Origin: Pseudalkalibacillus sp052246725
GTDB lineage: Bacteria > Bacillota > Bacilli > Bacillales > Fictibacillaceae
DNA length: 64,000 nt
Direction: 5' to 3' (one strand)
Assembly (NCBI GenBank): GCA_052246725.1
Contig: JBQQCL010000006.1
This document shows positions 35,940 to 44,751 of this stretch, piece after piece. The stretch's first letter is position 1; each line of letters opens with the position of its first letter. The translations under genes and the position numbers were made by a program. The notes beneath the pieces are model-generated. The model saw only the letters and a program-made list of their open reading frames with translations, did no database searches and was not told where the DNA came from.

Positions 35940-37175
35940 ATGAGTGATCGAAAAGGTCTTCTTCAACATTTAAACGTCAACACCATTAGCGCAGGTACTC
36001 TGGCTGCAATATTTGGATGTACAGGTCCTGCATTAATCGTAATCGGCGGTGCTCAGAATGGAGGCTTAACGCAAACTGAAACCATTTCTTGGCTCTTTGC
36101 AATTTATTTTTTCGGTGGTTTATTAGGGTTGATCTTATCTCTTAGATATAAACAACCAATTGCAGGAGCATACTCAATTCCTGGAGCTGTCCTTGTTGCG
36201 GGAGCGTTATCTCATTTTTCATTGAATGAAGCAGCAGGTGCTTATCTGGTAGCGGGGATCATCGTATTTATTTTAGGAATCAGCGGTTTAATCAGCAAAG
36301 TGATGCATTGGATTCCTGTCCCGATCGTTATGGCGATGATCGTAGGAGCAATGATTAAATTTGGAACAGGAATGATTACTTCATTAGAAAAGGCTCCAAT
36401 AATAGCTGGTTCAGCTATCCTTGTTTATTTACTTTCCTCAAGTTTCGTGAAAAAAGTTCCACCTATATTATCTGCATTTCTAGTTGCAATAATTCTTGCA
36501 GTTTTTACGAACCAGTTTCATATGGGTGCGATGGAACCAAATTTTATTATTCCTCAATTGGTCATTCCTACATTTAGTCTTGACGCGATTATTTCCATAT
36601 CAATTCCACTAGCTTTACTGGTTATTGGAGCAGAAAATGCTCAAGCAACTGGTGTATTAATAGCTCAAGATTACAAGCCGCCGATTAACGCAATGACGAT
36701 ATATAGTGGGATCGGTGGAATTGTAACCTCTTTATTTGGCGGCCATAATGCAAATGTTGCAGGTCCAATGACAGCTATTTGTGCGTCCGAAGAATCCGGA
36801 AAAGATAAGAATGCCCGTTATGCTTCTGTTGTAGTAAATGGAGTGTTATTTGGTGCTTTTGGGTTGTTGGCAGGAGTAGCAGTACCATTTGTAACCGCCA
36901 TGCCAGGTGTCTTGATCGGTACAGTTGCTGGTCTTGCCATGATAGGCGTGCTACTAAGCTCCCTACAATCTGCATTCTCAAAACCAAGATTTCAAATTGG
37001 TTCCTTCTTTGCTCTTGTCATCGGGATGTCAGGTGTAAGTTTCTTTGCTATAAGTTCGCCTTTCTGGGCAATCGTAGGAGGAGTGATCGTATCCTATTTT
37101 ATAGAAAGAAGAGACTTCGATACTCTAAAGAATAACTCTAAAGAAACACCAAAAGCACAGTTTGAGACAGCCTGA
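35940..37175 (+). CDS. BenE-like benzoate/aromatic-acid symporter
   Basis: A 411-aa membrane protein of the BenE family, with about 12 hydrophobic helices. Diagnostic segments are FGCTGPALIVIGGAQNGGLT, QPIAGAYSIPGAVLV and GIGGIVTSLFGGHNANVAGP. GAGGAGG precedes ATG 35940. In this island it could import furoate or another aromatic carboxylate into the CoA-ligase route. It is the third transporter of the island, with the MFS and TRAP systems. Confidence 0.85.
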   Translation: MSDRKGLLQHLNVNTISAGTLAAIFGCTGPALIVIGGAQNGGLTQTETISWLFAIYFFGGLLGLILSLRYKQPIAGAYSIPGAVLVAGALSHFSLNEAAGAYLVAGIIVFILGISGLISKVMHWIPVPIVMAMIVGAMIKFGTGMITSLEKAPIIAGSAILVYLLSSSFVKKVPPILSAFLVAIILAVFTNQFHMGAMEPNFIIPQLVIPTFSLDAIISISIPLALLVIGAENAQATGVLIAQDYKPPINAMTIYSGIGGIVTSLFGGHNANVAGPMTAICASEESGKDKNARYASVVVNGVLFGAFGLLAGVAVPFVTAMPGVLIGTVAGLAMIGVLLSSLQSAFSKPRFQIGSFFALVIGMSGVSFFAISSPFWAIVGGVIVSYFIERRDFDTLKNNSKETPKAQFETA

Positions 37176-37195
37176 TCATTTGTTTCACAGAGTAA

Positions 37196-37225
37196 AAAAC
37201 TCGCCAATCGGCGGGTTTTTATTTT
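37196..37225 (+). terminator. Rho-independent terminator
   Basis: AAAACTCGCC pairs with GGCGGGTTTT around AATC, followed by a T-rich tract. It separates the catabolic island from the sugar operon. Confidence 0.88.
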
Positions 37226-37346
37226 TGTATTTATAAAATTTAAAAAATTCTAAAAATAAAAAGGATAAAGTGCTTTCATAGAGAATAGCATTTATAAGGA
37301 GTTAATAAAGTCATTGGAAAAAGTAAGTTATTCAAGGAGAATTCAT

Positions 37347-38555
37347 ATGAAAAGAACAGGCGACTTGAAGTTGATCCAGGAATTGAACCGCTTCATCATT
37401 CTGGATACGATTCGGCAAAAGGGTCCGATATCAAGGAGTGACATTGCCAAATTGAATAAAATAAGCCCGACCACGGTCACTTCAGCTGTTTCCGAATTGA
37501 TCAGGGCTGGCCTTGTCCAAGAGGGAGGAACCGGTGAATCAAAAGGAGGCCGGAAACCGATATTAGTCAGGTTCGTTCCTGATCGGCACTTTATAATAGC
37601 AGTGTCCATCACAAATGCCAACATAACGATCGCCGAGATGAATTTGGATGCCCAGGTCTCGCGGAAAGAAATCTATCCGGTCGGAACCTTGACAGGAAGC
37701 AAGCTTGTCGATCACATTTCAACAAGCTTAGAAACGTTTTTATCGTACTATCTTGATCTTATTCCATGCATCGGAATATCCATCATTACACCTGGTATTG
37801 TCGATCCGGAGAACGGTGTGATCCGCTATAACCCGAAACTGGACCTGAAAGACGTGCCATTGAAAGACATCATCCAGGAGAAGTTCCATCTGAAAACGAT
37901 TGTTGACAACGATTCGAATGCACTCGTACTCGCTGAAAAAAACTTCGGTGATTACAAGGATCACAAGAACCTCATCTATATTACAGTAGGTGAAGGGCTT
38001 GGTGCAGGGATTTATGTAAACGGTTCCATTTTCAGAGGGTTCCATGGAGGTGCGGGCGAGTTCGGGCATATCAGCATCGATCGGAACGGCATCAGTTGTG
38101 ACTGTGGAAACAGGGGTTGTCTAGAAAACTATGTGAATTGGCCGGCCATTTATTCAACAATTTTATCCGCCATCGCGAGAGGCAAACAAACCGCGATTTC
38201 TGAAATGACACAGGGAGATATGAATCAAGTTACGATTGATACTTTCATAGCAGCTCTTCGAGAAGGAGATGGGCTGGCAAAAGATATCATGTGTGAAATA
38301 GCTGATTATCTTTCCACGGGGATAATCAATCTGATCAACTTGTTCAACCCGGATGTCATCATCATTGGAGGGGATGTGTTTTATCATGATCACTCTTATT
38401 TGAATAGGGTGGAAACCCAAATAAAGAAAAACGGGATGTCGATTTTGACGGATGGTTTGAAGGTCAAACCATCATCACTCGGTGGAAATTTTGAGCTAGT
38501 AGGAGCTGCAGCGATCCTATTGAATGAAGTATTTCAATTTTCATTGACCACTTAA
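37347..38555 (+). CDS. ROK family transcriptional regulator (XylR/NagC type)
   Basis: A 402-aa regulator. An N-terminal MarR-like helix-turn-helix (SRSDIAKLNKISPTTVTSAV) is followed by a ROK sugar-binding domain with VDNDSNALVLAEKNFG, GEGLGAGIYVNG and the zinc motif CDCGNRGCLE. ATG 37347 has AAGGAG 7 bases upstream. It is the first gene of the sugar region, in the same direction, and probably represses the ABC transporter operon until the sugar or a product binds. Confidence 0.88.
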   Translation: MKRTGDLKLIQELNRFIILDTIRQKGPISRSDIAKLNKISPTTVTSAVSELIRAGLVQEGGTGESKGGRKPILVRFVPDRHFIIAVSITNANITIAEMNLDAQVSRKEIYPVGTLTGSKLVDHISTSLETFLSYYLDLIPCIGISIITPGIVDPENGVIRYNPKLDLKDVPLKDIIQEKFHLKTIVDNDSNALVLAEKNFGDYKDHKNLIYITVGEGLGAGIYVNGSIFRGFHGGAGEFGHISIDRNGISCDCGNRGCLENYVNWPAIYSTILSAIARGKQTAISEMTQGDMNQVTIDTFIAALREGDGLAKDIMCEIADYLSTGIINLINLFNPDVIIIGGDVFYHDHSYLNRVETQIKKNGMSILTDGLKVKPSSLGGNFELVGAAAILLNEVFQFSLTT

Positions 38556-38643
38556 TTTTTGCAGTGGAAAAAGTTTGTTATGTAAACATCCACATTGAAC
38601 AAATCCAGTTCGATCATTTAAAAATCCAAAGGAGGAAAATCCA

Positions 38644-39909
38644 ATGAAACGAATGGTTTCGCTATTGATGATCTTGATGTTGACCATGTTGGCTGCTTGT
38701 ACGCCAGCTGATAACATCTCATCCAATGAGAAGGAAGGGACACCAGACAATCCTGTCACGATTTCATTTTTCCAACCAGGACTTGAACAGCCGAATGCCA
38801 AGGAACCTGTTGAAGAAATGATCAAACAGTTTGAGGAAGAAAATCCAGGCATAAAGGTTGATATCCAATCGGTTGGCTGGGGAGAAGCGTATCAGAAGCT
38901 TGTGACGGGGTTCAGCAGTGGGACTGCCCCTGATGTGATCCATGGTGGGACTCGCTGGGTAGGTGCTTTCGCTGCGATGGACGGAATAATGTCACTGGAA
39001 GAGTATGCAGAAGAAAGACTTTCTCTCTATCATGATCCACTTCAAAAGGCAGTGACCTACCAGGATAATATTTATGCAATTCCAAGATCTTTCTCTGCAC
39101 GTGCTATCATCTACCGGTCCGATTTGATAGAAGAACCTCCGGAAACCTGGGATGAACTGGTGGAGGTTGCAAAGAAAGTGCAGGATGAGAATGAGGGCAT
39201 GTATGGTTTTGCGGTCGCAGGTGCAAAACACGTTTCTACGACAACACAATTTTTCAACTATGTGTTCCAGAATGGCGGGGACATTTTTGACGAAGATGGA
39301 AACCCCGTGCTGAATTCCAAAGAAGCAGTCGAGGCACTTGAATACTATGCAGATCTGTACACAGAGCATAAAGTGGTGCCGAATCCGATTGAATATAACC
39401 GTGAACAGCTTCCGGTTTTGTTTAAAGAAGGTAAGATCGCCATGTTCGTTTGCGGACCTTGGGCAAAGGCCATCATGGGATTGGAGCCGGACAATCCGGA
39501 TACGCCATATAAAACAGCAGTGCTGCCAAAAGGAAAAGAAATGTCCAACACTCTGGTTTCCGACTCCTTGATGGTGTCTTCGAAGACAGAGCATCCGGAA
39601 GCAGCCTGGAAACTGATCGAGTATATGACATCTCCAGAAGAGCAGAAGAAACGTGACAAAGAACAAGGTTTGGTACCGATTCAAAAGGAGGAAGCTGAAG
39701 ATCCGTTCTTTAAAGAGGATCCATATTTTTCTCCATTTGTAGAAATGGCTACGATGGGTAAAGAACAGCCGGTACCTGCAGCTTGGGAACCATTCCAGGA
39801 TATCGTCTCTGAAGCGGTCCAGAAAGCGTTGAATGGTGAAGACCCGCAAAAAGCATTGGATGAAGCAGTCGAGAAAATCGAGAAAGAGAAATTAGCACCA
39901 ACAAAATAG
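38644..39909 (+). CDS. ABC transporter sugar-binding lipoprotein
   Basis: A 421-aa family-1 solute-binding lipoprotein. The signal peptide ends in MLAAC with lipidated Cys19. The mature region has TISFFQPGLEQ, DVIHGGTRWVGAFAAM and a C-terminal NGEDPQKALDEAVEKIE typical of sugar-binding proteins. GGAGG precedes the ATG. It feeds the two permeases downstream. No ATPase gene is in the operon, so a shared MsmX-type ATPase elsewhere is expected. Confidence 0.88.
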   Translation: MKRMVSLLMILMLTMLAACTPADNISSNEKEGTPDNPVTISFFQPGLEQPNAKEPVEEMIKQFEEENPGIKVDIQSVGWGEAYQKLVTGFSSGTAPDVIHGGTRWVGAFAAMDGIMSLEEYAEERLSLYHDPLQKAVTYQDNIYAIPRSFSARAIIYRSDLIEEPPETWDELVEVAKKVQDENEGMYGFAVAGAKHVSTTTQFFNYVFQNGGDIFDEDGNPVLNSKEAVEALEYYADLYTEHKVVPNPIEYNREQLPVLFKEGKIAMFVCGPWAKAIMGLEPDNPDTPYKTAVLPKGKEMSNTLVSDSLMVSSKTEHPEAAWKLIEYMTSPEEQKKRDKEQGLVPIQKEEAEDPFFKEDPYFSPFVEMATMGKEQPVPAAWEPFQDIVSEAVQKALNGEDPQKALDEAVEKIEKEKLAPTK

Positions 39910-40049
39910 TTCTTCAAGGGGTTGGCTCATAAATGTCAAGCATCTCCACTAGCATTTCCATTTACACGACAGATTGTCTATTGAATGCTGAGTGGGGAAG
40001 TGGGCGCCTATGAGTTGTCCCCTTTTCTACCTGATAGGAGGTCTTCAAA

Positions 40050-40982
40050 TTGAAAACAGAACAGGTAAAACCGATCAAGCCCCTCCCATCGGATAAGGGA
40101 CGCTGGCGCTTTTCTCCAGAGCATTCTCCTGTACTCTATTTGCTTCCGATGCTTGTATTCATGGCTGTAATGGTAGGTTACCCGATTGGTCGTGTCATCT
40201 ACCTTTCGTTCACACAAAATATATTGACGAGGCCTGATCTCGGTATTTCGTTCGTTGGATTGGATAATTATCTGACCTTATTCACATCCGCTGAATTCTG
40301 GGAAACGGCATTGAGGACGGGGCTTTGGACATCAGTATCGGTTATTGGCAAGACGTTGGTCGGATTTTTGATTGCCTGGTTGCTGGCGAAGGATATTGCC
40401 TTTAAAAAGTTTTATATTCTATTGTTGTTGATTCCTTGGGTGACTCCGATGGTCGTTGCAGCCGTCACATGGAGATGGGTGTATGACGGACAGTTCGGAA
40501 TGCTGAACTGGATTCTCTTGGAAGCCAATATAATCAACGAACATGTCATATGGCTGGGAGGCAAAATGTCCGCCTTTTTTGCAACAGCTGCAACAGATAT
40601 GTGGTTGGGCATTCCGTTCATGGCGATGGTGTTCCTTGCAGGGCTGCAAGCAATTCCCGTCGAACTGATTGAATCCGCTGAGATAGATGGGGCGTCTTCT
40701 TTCCATAAATTGCGCTACATCATTTTCCCGTTGATGAAGCCGATCACACTGGTTGCTACGACATTATCAGCAATTTGGACTTTCAATTCCTTTGGTGTCA
40801 TCTGGCCATTGACAAGAGGGGGACCAGTCAACGCGACAGAGACATTGATTGTTGATGCATATAAGCGTTCTTTCGGCTCCTTCGATCTGGGGATGGGTGC
40901 AACGATCGCTGTCGTCATTTTCCTCATTTTGCTTATGTTTACGATTGCGTATAAACGATTATTAATGAAGCAGGAAACTTAA
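40050..40982 (+). CDS. ABC sugar transporter permease (MalF/UgpA type)
   Basis: A 310-aa permease starting at TTG 40050 with AGGAGG upstream. Six helices are expected. The cytoplasmic EAA loop is VELIESAEIDGASSFHKLRYI, the contact for the ATPase. WPLTRGGPVNATETL is a family signature. It pairs with the MalG-type permease encoded next. Confidence 0.9.
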   Translation: MKTEQVKPIKPLPSDKGRWRFSPEHSPVLYLLPMLVFMAVMVGYPIGRVIYLSFTQNILTRPDLGISFVGLDNYLTLFTSAEFWETALRTGLWTSVSVIGKTLVGFLIAWLLAKDIAFKKFYILLLLIPWVTPMVVAAVTWRWVYDGQFGMLNWILLEANIINEHVIWLGGKMSAFFATAATDMWLGIPFMAMVFLAGLQAIPVELIESAEIDGASSFHKLRYIIFPLMKPITLVATTLSAIWTFNSFGVIWPLTRGGPVNATETLIVDAYKRSFGSFDLGMGATIAVVIFLILLMFTIAYKRLLMKQET

Positions 40983-41015
40983 TACAACTGGAGGTGAAAA
41001 AGGAAGACAAGAACC

Positions 41016-41834
41016 TTGAACCACCTGCTCATACATGCGACGCTCCTGTTCATATTCGCACTTCTGTTGTTTCCGGTCGTCGTCATGTTCTCGACATCCC
41101 TTCAAACCTTTGAAAATATTTTTTCATGGCCACCGGATTGGATTCCAGCTAACCCGCAGTGGGTGAACTATTTCAATGTTTGGTTTGGAGACTATCAATT
41201 CAGCTTACCATTTTTCAATAGTTTATTCATATCAACCTTTACGGCTGTCATTACGATTGTACTGGCATTTCCGGCAGCCTATGCACTTACTCGGTTCACA
41301 TTCTTCGGTCAAAATGCATTATTGTTCATTGTCCTTGTGACCCAGATGTTTTCCCCTATCGTTTTAATTGTCGGGCTTTACCAGCTCATGCAGGCTTATA
41401 ATCTATTAAACACCTATACCGCACTCATCGTTACGAACTGTGCGTTCACGTTGCCGATGGCCGTATGGCTGTTGCATGGTTATCTGAAAAATGTACCTGT
41501 TGAGTTGGAGCAAGCTGCTTCAGTGGATGGCTGTTCACGTGTAAAAGGTATCATCAAGATCATTGTGCCATTGTCGGCACCAGGGATTTCAATGGCGTCC
41601 ATCTATGCCTTCATCATGTCGTGGAATGACTTATTGATCCCGTTGATTTTCATTTCCAAATCAGAAATGCGGCCGATCAGTTTAGCATTGACAGACTTTG
41701 TTGGTCAAAACGTAATCTATTGGCATGAAATGATGGCTGCAAGCATTATTTCGACAGTGCCGATCGCGGTAATGTTCAGTTTTGTGCAAAAATATTTTAT
41801 TAAAGGCTTCATGTCTGGAGCAGTGAAAGAATAG
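41016..41834 (+). CDS. ABC sugar transporter permease (MalG/UgpE type)
   Basis: A 272-aa permease with six hydrophobic segments and the EAA loop VELEQAASVDGCSRVKGIIK. TTG 41016 is the best start (AGGAAG upstream); the GTG at 40994 is out of frame. It lies 33 bp after its partner permease gene and 15 bp before the first dehydrogenase gene. Confidence 0.88.
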   Translation: MNHLLIHATLLFIFALLLFPVVVMFSTSLQTFENIFSWPPDWIPANPQWVNYFNVWFGDYQFSLPFFNSLFISTFTAVITIVLAFPAAYALTRFTFFGQNALLFIVLVTQMFSPIVLIVGLYQLMQAYNLLNTYTALIVTNCAFTLPMAVWLLHGYLKNVPVELEQAASVDGCSRVKGIIKIIVPLSAPGISMASIYAFIMSWNDLLIPLIFISKSEMRPISLALTDFVGQNVIYWHEMMAASIISTVPIAVMFSFVQKYFIKGFMSGAVKE

Positions 41835-41849
41835 AAGGGAGAGGTTTCA

Positions 41850-42863
41850 ATGCATCATGTACTAATTCTAGGAGCAGGAACAATGGGAAGTGTGCATGTA
41901 GCGGCCTATGCTGAGATGGATAACGTCCAAGTAGTCGGTATCGTGGACCATGACCCGGAAAAAGCTGGCCAGATAGCTTCACCGCTTGGTGCACCAGTCT
42001 TTTCATCGGTCGATGATGCACTAGTCTCACTTGATCATTTGACTGTAGTCGATATATGCTTGCCGACCTTTTTGCATAAGGAAAATGTATTGCGGTTTGC
42101 AGAGATCGGCATTGATATCATCTGTGAAAAGCCGATCGCCCGTAACCTTGAGGATGCGAGAGAGATCATCGATTTTTGTAAAGAAAAGAACGTAAAACTG
42201 TTTGTCGGGCATGTCGTCCGTTTCTTCCCGGAGTATGAACTGGCGAAACAGCGGATAGACGAAGGAGCCATAGGCAAGCCTGCGGTTGCTCGAACGTTCC
42301 GTGGGGGGATTTTTCCAAAGGGCTGGAACGACTGGTATGCCGATTTCAATCACAGCGGCGGCTTGGTTCTCGATATGATCATCCATGACTTTGATTATTT
42401 ACGATGGATGTTCGGAGAAGTCGAACGAGTTTATGCGAAAAGCTTGCTGGGAAGGAATTTCCTGCAGGTTGATTACGCCCTGGTTACCCTCCGTTTTAAA
42501 TCAGGGGTCATCGCTCATGTGGAAGGCTCTTGGGCTCATGAAGGATTTACGACGAAGTACGAGATCGCTGGAAAGACGGGAATTATTGACTACGACAGTT
42601 CAAAGGAAACGCCTCTTCTTATGAAGAGCAAGAAGGCTGCAAATGGAATCGGAGGAGTAGCGGTTCCGGAAAGTCCATTGATAAAGAATCCATATTATTT
42701 AGAGCTTGAGCACTTCTTGTCATGCATCGAACGGAAAGTGGAACCGAAAGTGACTGCAGAAGATGCGTATAAAGCGGTCGAAATTGCTGTCGCTGCTTTG
42801 GAATCGATCCAATCAGGAAAGCCGGTTACGATGAATTCAGAAAAGATCCACCCGCAAGTTTAA
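41850..42863 (+). CDS. Gfo/Idh/MocA family oxidoreductase
   Basis: A 337-aa NAD(P)-dependent dehydrogenase. The Rossmann start is LILGAGTMGSVHVAAY; CEKPIARNLEDA carries the conserved Lys of the EKP motif; and GGLVLDMIIHDFDYLRWM carries the substrate-side Asp/His. GGGAGAGG precedes the ATG. It oxidises or reduces a hydroxyl on a sugar or cyclitol. With the second dehydrogenase and the isomerase it makes an oxidation/elimination/reduction set, as in the levoglucosan pathway, or an inositol-type route. Confidence 0.85.
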   Translation: MHHVLILGAGTMGSVHVAAYAEMDNVQVVGIVDHDPEKAGQIASPLGAPVFSSVDDALVSLDHLTVVDICLPTFLHKENVLRFAEIGIDIICEKPIARNLEDAREIIDFCKEKNVKLFVGHVVRFFPEYELAKQRIDEGAIGKPAVARTFRGGIFPKGWNDWYADFNHSGGLVLDMIIHDFDYLRWMFGEVERVYAKSLLGRNFLQVDYALVTLRFKSGVIAHVEGSWAHEGFTTKYEIAGKTGIIDYDSSKETPLLMKSKKAANGIGGVAVPESPLIKNPYYLELEHFLSCIERKVEPKVTAEDAYKAVEIAVAALESIQSGKPVTMNSEKIHPQV

Positions 42864-42876
42864 GGAGGCGTTTTTC

Positions 42877-43851
42877 ATGAAAATTGGAATCATAAGTTTC
42901 GCGCACATGCACGCATACAGTTATGCCAGCTCCATTCAAAAGATAGATGGAGTGGAATTGACAGGGATTGCAGACGACGATGCAACCCGTGGTGCAAAAA
43001 TGGCTGACACCTTCCATACCAAATACTATCGAGATGTCGATTCATTGTTAAATACGGAAATCGATGCAGTGATTGTAACTTCGGAAAATGTGCATCATGT
43101 GGATCATGTGATCGCTGCTGCTAAAGCTGGAAAACACATTCTATGTGAAAAACCTTTGGCAATCAATATTGAAGATGCCAAAAAAATGATTTCCGTGTGT
43201 AAGGAAAACGGAGTAATCCTACAAACCGCGTTTCCTGTCCGCTTCAATACTTCGATCATCAGGGCGAAGCAGCTTGTAGAAGCGGGGGAACTGGGAAGGA
43301 TCCTTGCTATGAGAGGAACGAATAGGGGAACCAATCCTGGGGGCTGGTTTATTGACCCTGAAAAATCTGGCGGTGGTGCTGTAATGGACCACACTGTTCA
43401 TGTTGTTGATATTATGCGCTGGTTGATGAATGCAGACGTAAATGAAGTTTATGCTGAAGTGGACCAGCTGATCTCTGATGAACAAATTGACGATTGCGGC
43501 ATCCTTACACTTGAATTCACAAATGGCGTATTTGCCACATTGGATTGCAGCTGGAGCCGTAACAAAGAATATCCGACTTGGGGTGACGTCACTCTTGAGA
43601 TCGTCGGCAGAGAAGGTACACTTTCGATCGATGCACTATCCCAAAAAGTGAATGTTTACAGTGATGAAAAAGGATTAACCTGGGATTATTGGGGAGATGA
43701 CATGGACTTTGGGTTGATCCAGGATTTTGTCACAACCGTAATCAACAAGCAAGAGCCTTCTATCACTGGGGAGGATGGGATGCGAGCGGTGGAAGTAGCG
43801 ATCGCCGCTTATGAATCCGCATCTCTCAAAGAGCCCGTAAGTATTGGTTGA
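42877..43851 (+). CDS. Gfo/Idh/MocA family oxidoreductase
   Basis: A 324-aa second dehydrogenase of the same superfamily. N-terminal KIGIISFAHMHAYSYASSI lacks the usual G-x-G-x-x-G loop form and instead has an SFAHMH segment. CEKPLAINIEDA and GGGAVMDHTVHVVDIMRWL are intact. AAGGAGG precedes the ATG. The altered nucleotide loop is worth noting and is seen in some sugar dehydrogenases of this family. It starts 13 bp after the first dehydrogenase gene. Confidence 0.85.
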   Translation: MKIGIISFAHMHAYSYASSIQKIDGVELTGIADDDATRGAKMADTFHTKYYRDVDSLLNTEIDAVIVTSENVHHVDHVIAAAKAGKHILCEKPLAINIEDAKKMISVCKENGVILQTAFPVRFNTSIIRAKQLVEAGELGRILAMRGTNRGTNPGGWFIDPEKSGGGAVMDHTVHVVDIMRWLMNADVNEVYAEVDQLISDEQIDDCGILTLEFTNGVFATLDCSWSRNKEYPTWGDVTLEIVGREGTLSIDALSQKVNVYSDEKGLTWDYWGDDMDFGLIQDFVTTVINKQEPSITGEDGMRAVEVAIAAYESASLKEPVSIG

Positions 43852-43902
43852 TTTAGAGCTTGCGATGATTTTACATTTCGAAATGGATTGGAGAGGGTGT
43901 AA

Positions 43903-44751
43903 ATGAATAAAGGCATAAATGCTTGGTGTTTCCCAGAATCTTATTCAATAAATGACCTCTTCAAGTCAGCAAGAGACCATAGATTCGAAGGGGTGGAGTT
44001 GAATCTCTCTGAAAACCCCTCTGCACCAGTGTATCTGCATATGAAGGACAAACACTTGATGGACATCAAGCAGAAGGCTACGGACGCAGGTCTTTCACTT
44101 CCAAGCTTATCTACAGATTTATTTTGGAAATACCCACTCACCCATGATGATGATCATGTGCGTGAGAAAGGGTCATCCATTGCGGAAGAGATGATTCGCA
44201 TAGCGGAAATCTTTAAAGCGGAGACTATCTTAATCGTACCAGGGATCGTCAATGAGCAAGTATCGTATGAAACATCTTACAAAAGGTCCCAAGAATCATT
44301 GCATAGATTGATTCCTCTTGCCGAAAGGGCGAATATAACAATCGGAATTGAGAATGTCTGGAATAAATTTTTATTAAGTCCTCTGGAGATACGACAGTTT
44401 GTAGATGAATTTGAAAGTCCGTCCATAGGTATTTATTTCGATGTAGGCAATGTGTATCCATACGGCTATGCAGACCAATGGATCAGGATTCTTTCTGACC
44501 GAATAAAAGCGGTTCATATTAAAGACTTTAAAGAAAGCGTTGGAAATATAAACGGCTTTGTCCCTCTTTTGGCTGGGGATATCAAATGGAAAAGTATAAC
44601 CGATGCACTTGATGATATAGGATATGACGGATTCATCAGTCCTGAAATTACGCCACATCAACATTTTCATCAGCAATTCATAAAAAACCTTGCAGATACG
44701 ATGGATGAGATCTTCCATTTCCAAAGACAACAGGGGGATGTGCATGAATAA
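43903..44751 (+). CDS. Sugar phosphate isomerase/epimerase (xylose isomerase-like TIM barrel)
   Basis: A 282-aa AP-endonuclease-2/IolE-type barrel. Metal and proton-transfer residues are in GIENVWNKFL, SIGIYFDVGNVYPYG and AVHIKDFK, and a Glu in ISPEITPH. GAGAGGGTG precedes the ATG. Enzymes of this fold isomerise, epimerise or dehydrate keto-sugars and cyclitols. In this operon it may act on a 3-keto sugar made by the dehydrogenases. The last bases overlap the kinase start. Confidence 0.85.
   Translation: MNKGINAWCFPESYSINDLFKSARDHRFEGVELNLSENPSAPVYLHMKDKHLMDIKQKATDAGLSLPSLSTDLFWKYPLTHDDDHVREKGSSIAEEMIRIAEIFKAETILIVPGIVNEQVSYETSYKRSQESLHRLIPLAERANITIGIENVWNKFLLSPLEIRQFVDEFESPSIGIYFDVGNVYPYGYADQWIRILSDRIKAVHIKDFKESVGNINGFVPLLAGDIKWKSITDALDDIGYDGFISPEITPHQHFHQQFIKNLADTMDEIFHFQRQQGDVHE

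Noticed and set aside
38992..39849. Long open frame antisense to the sugar-binding protein gene
   Set aside because: Cys/Phe/Arg-rich composition typical of a shadow frame; the + strand gene has a lipobox, SD and family motifs.
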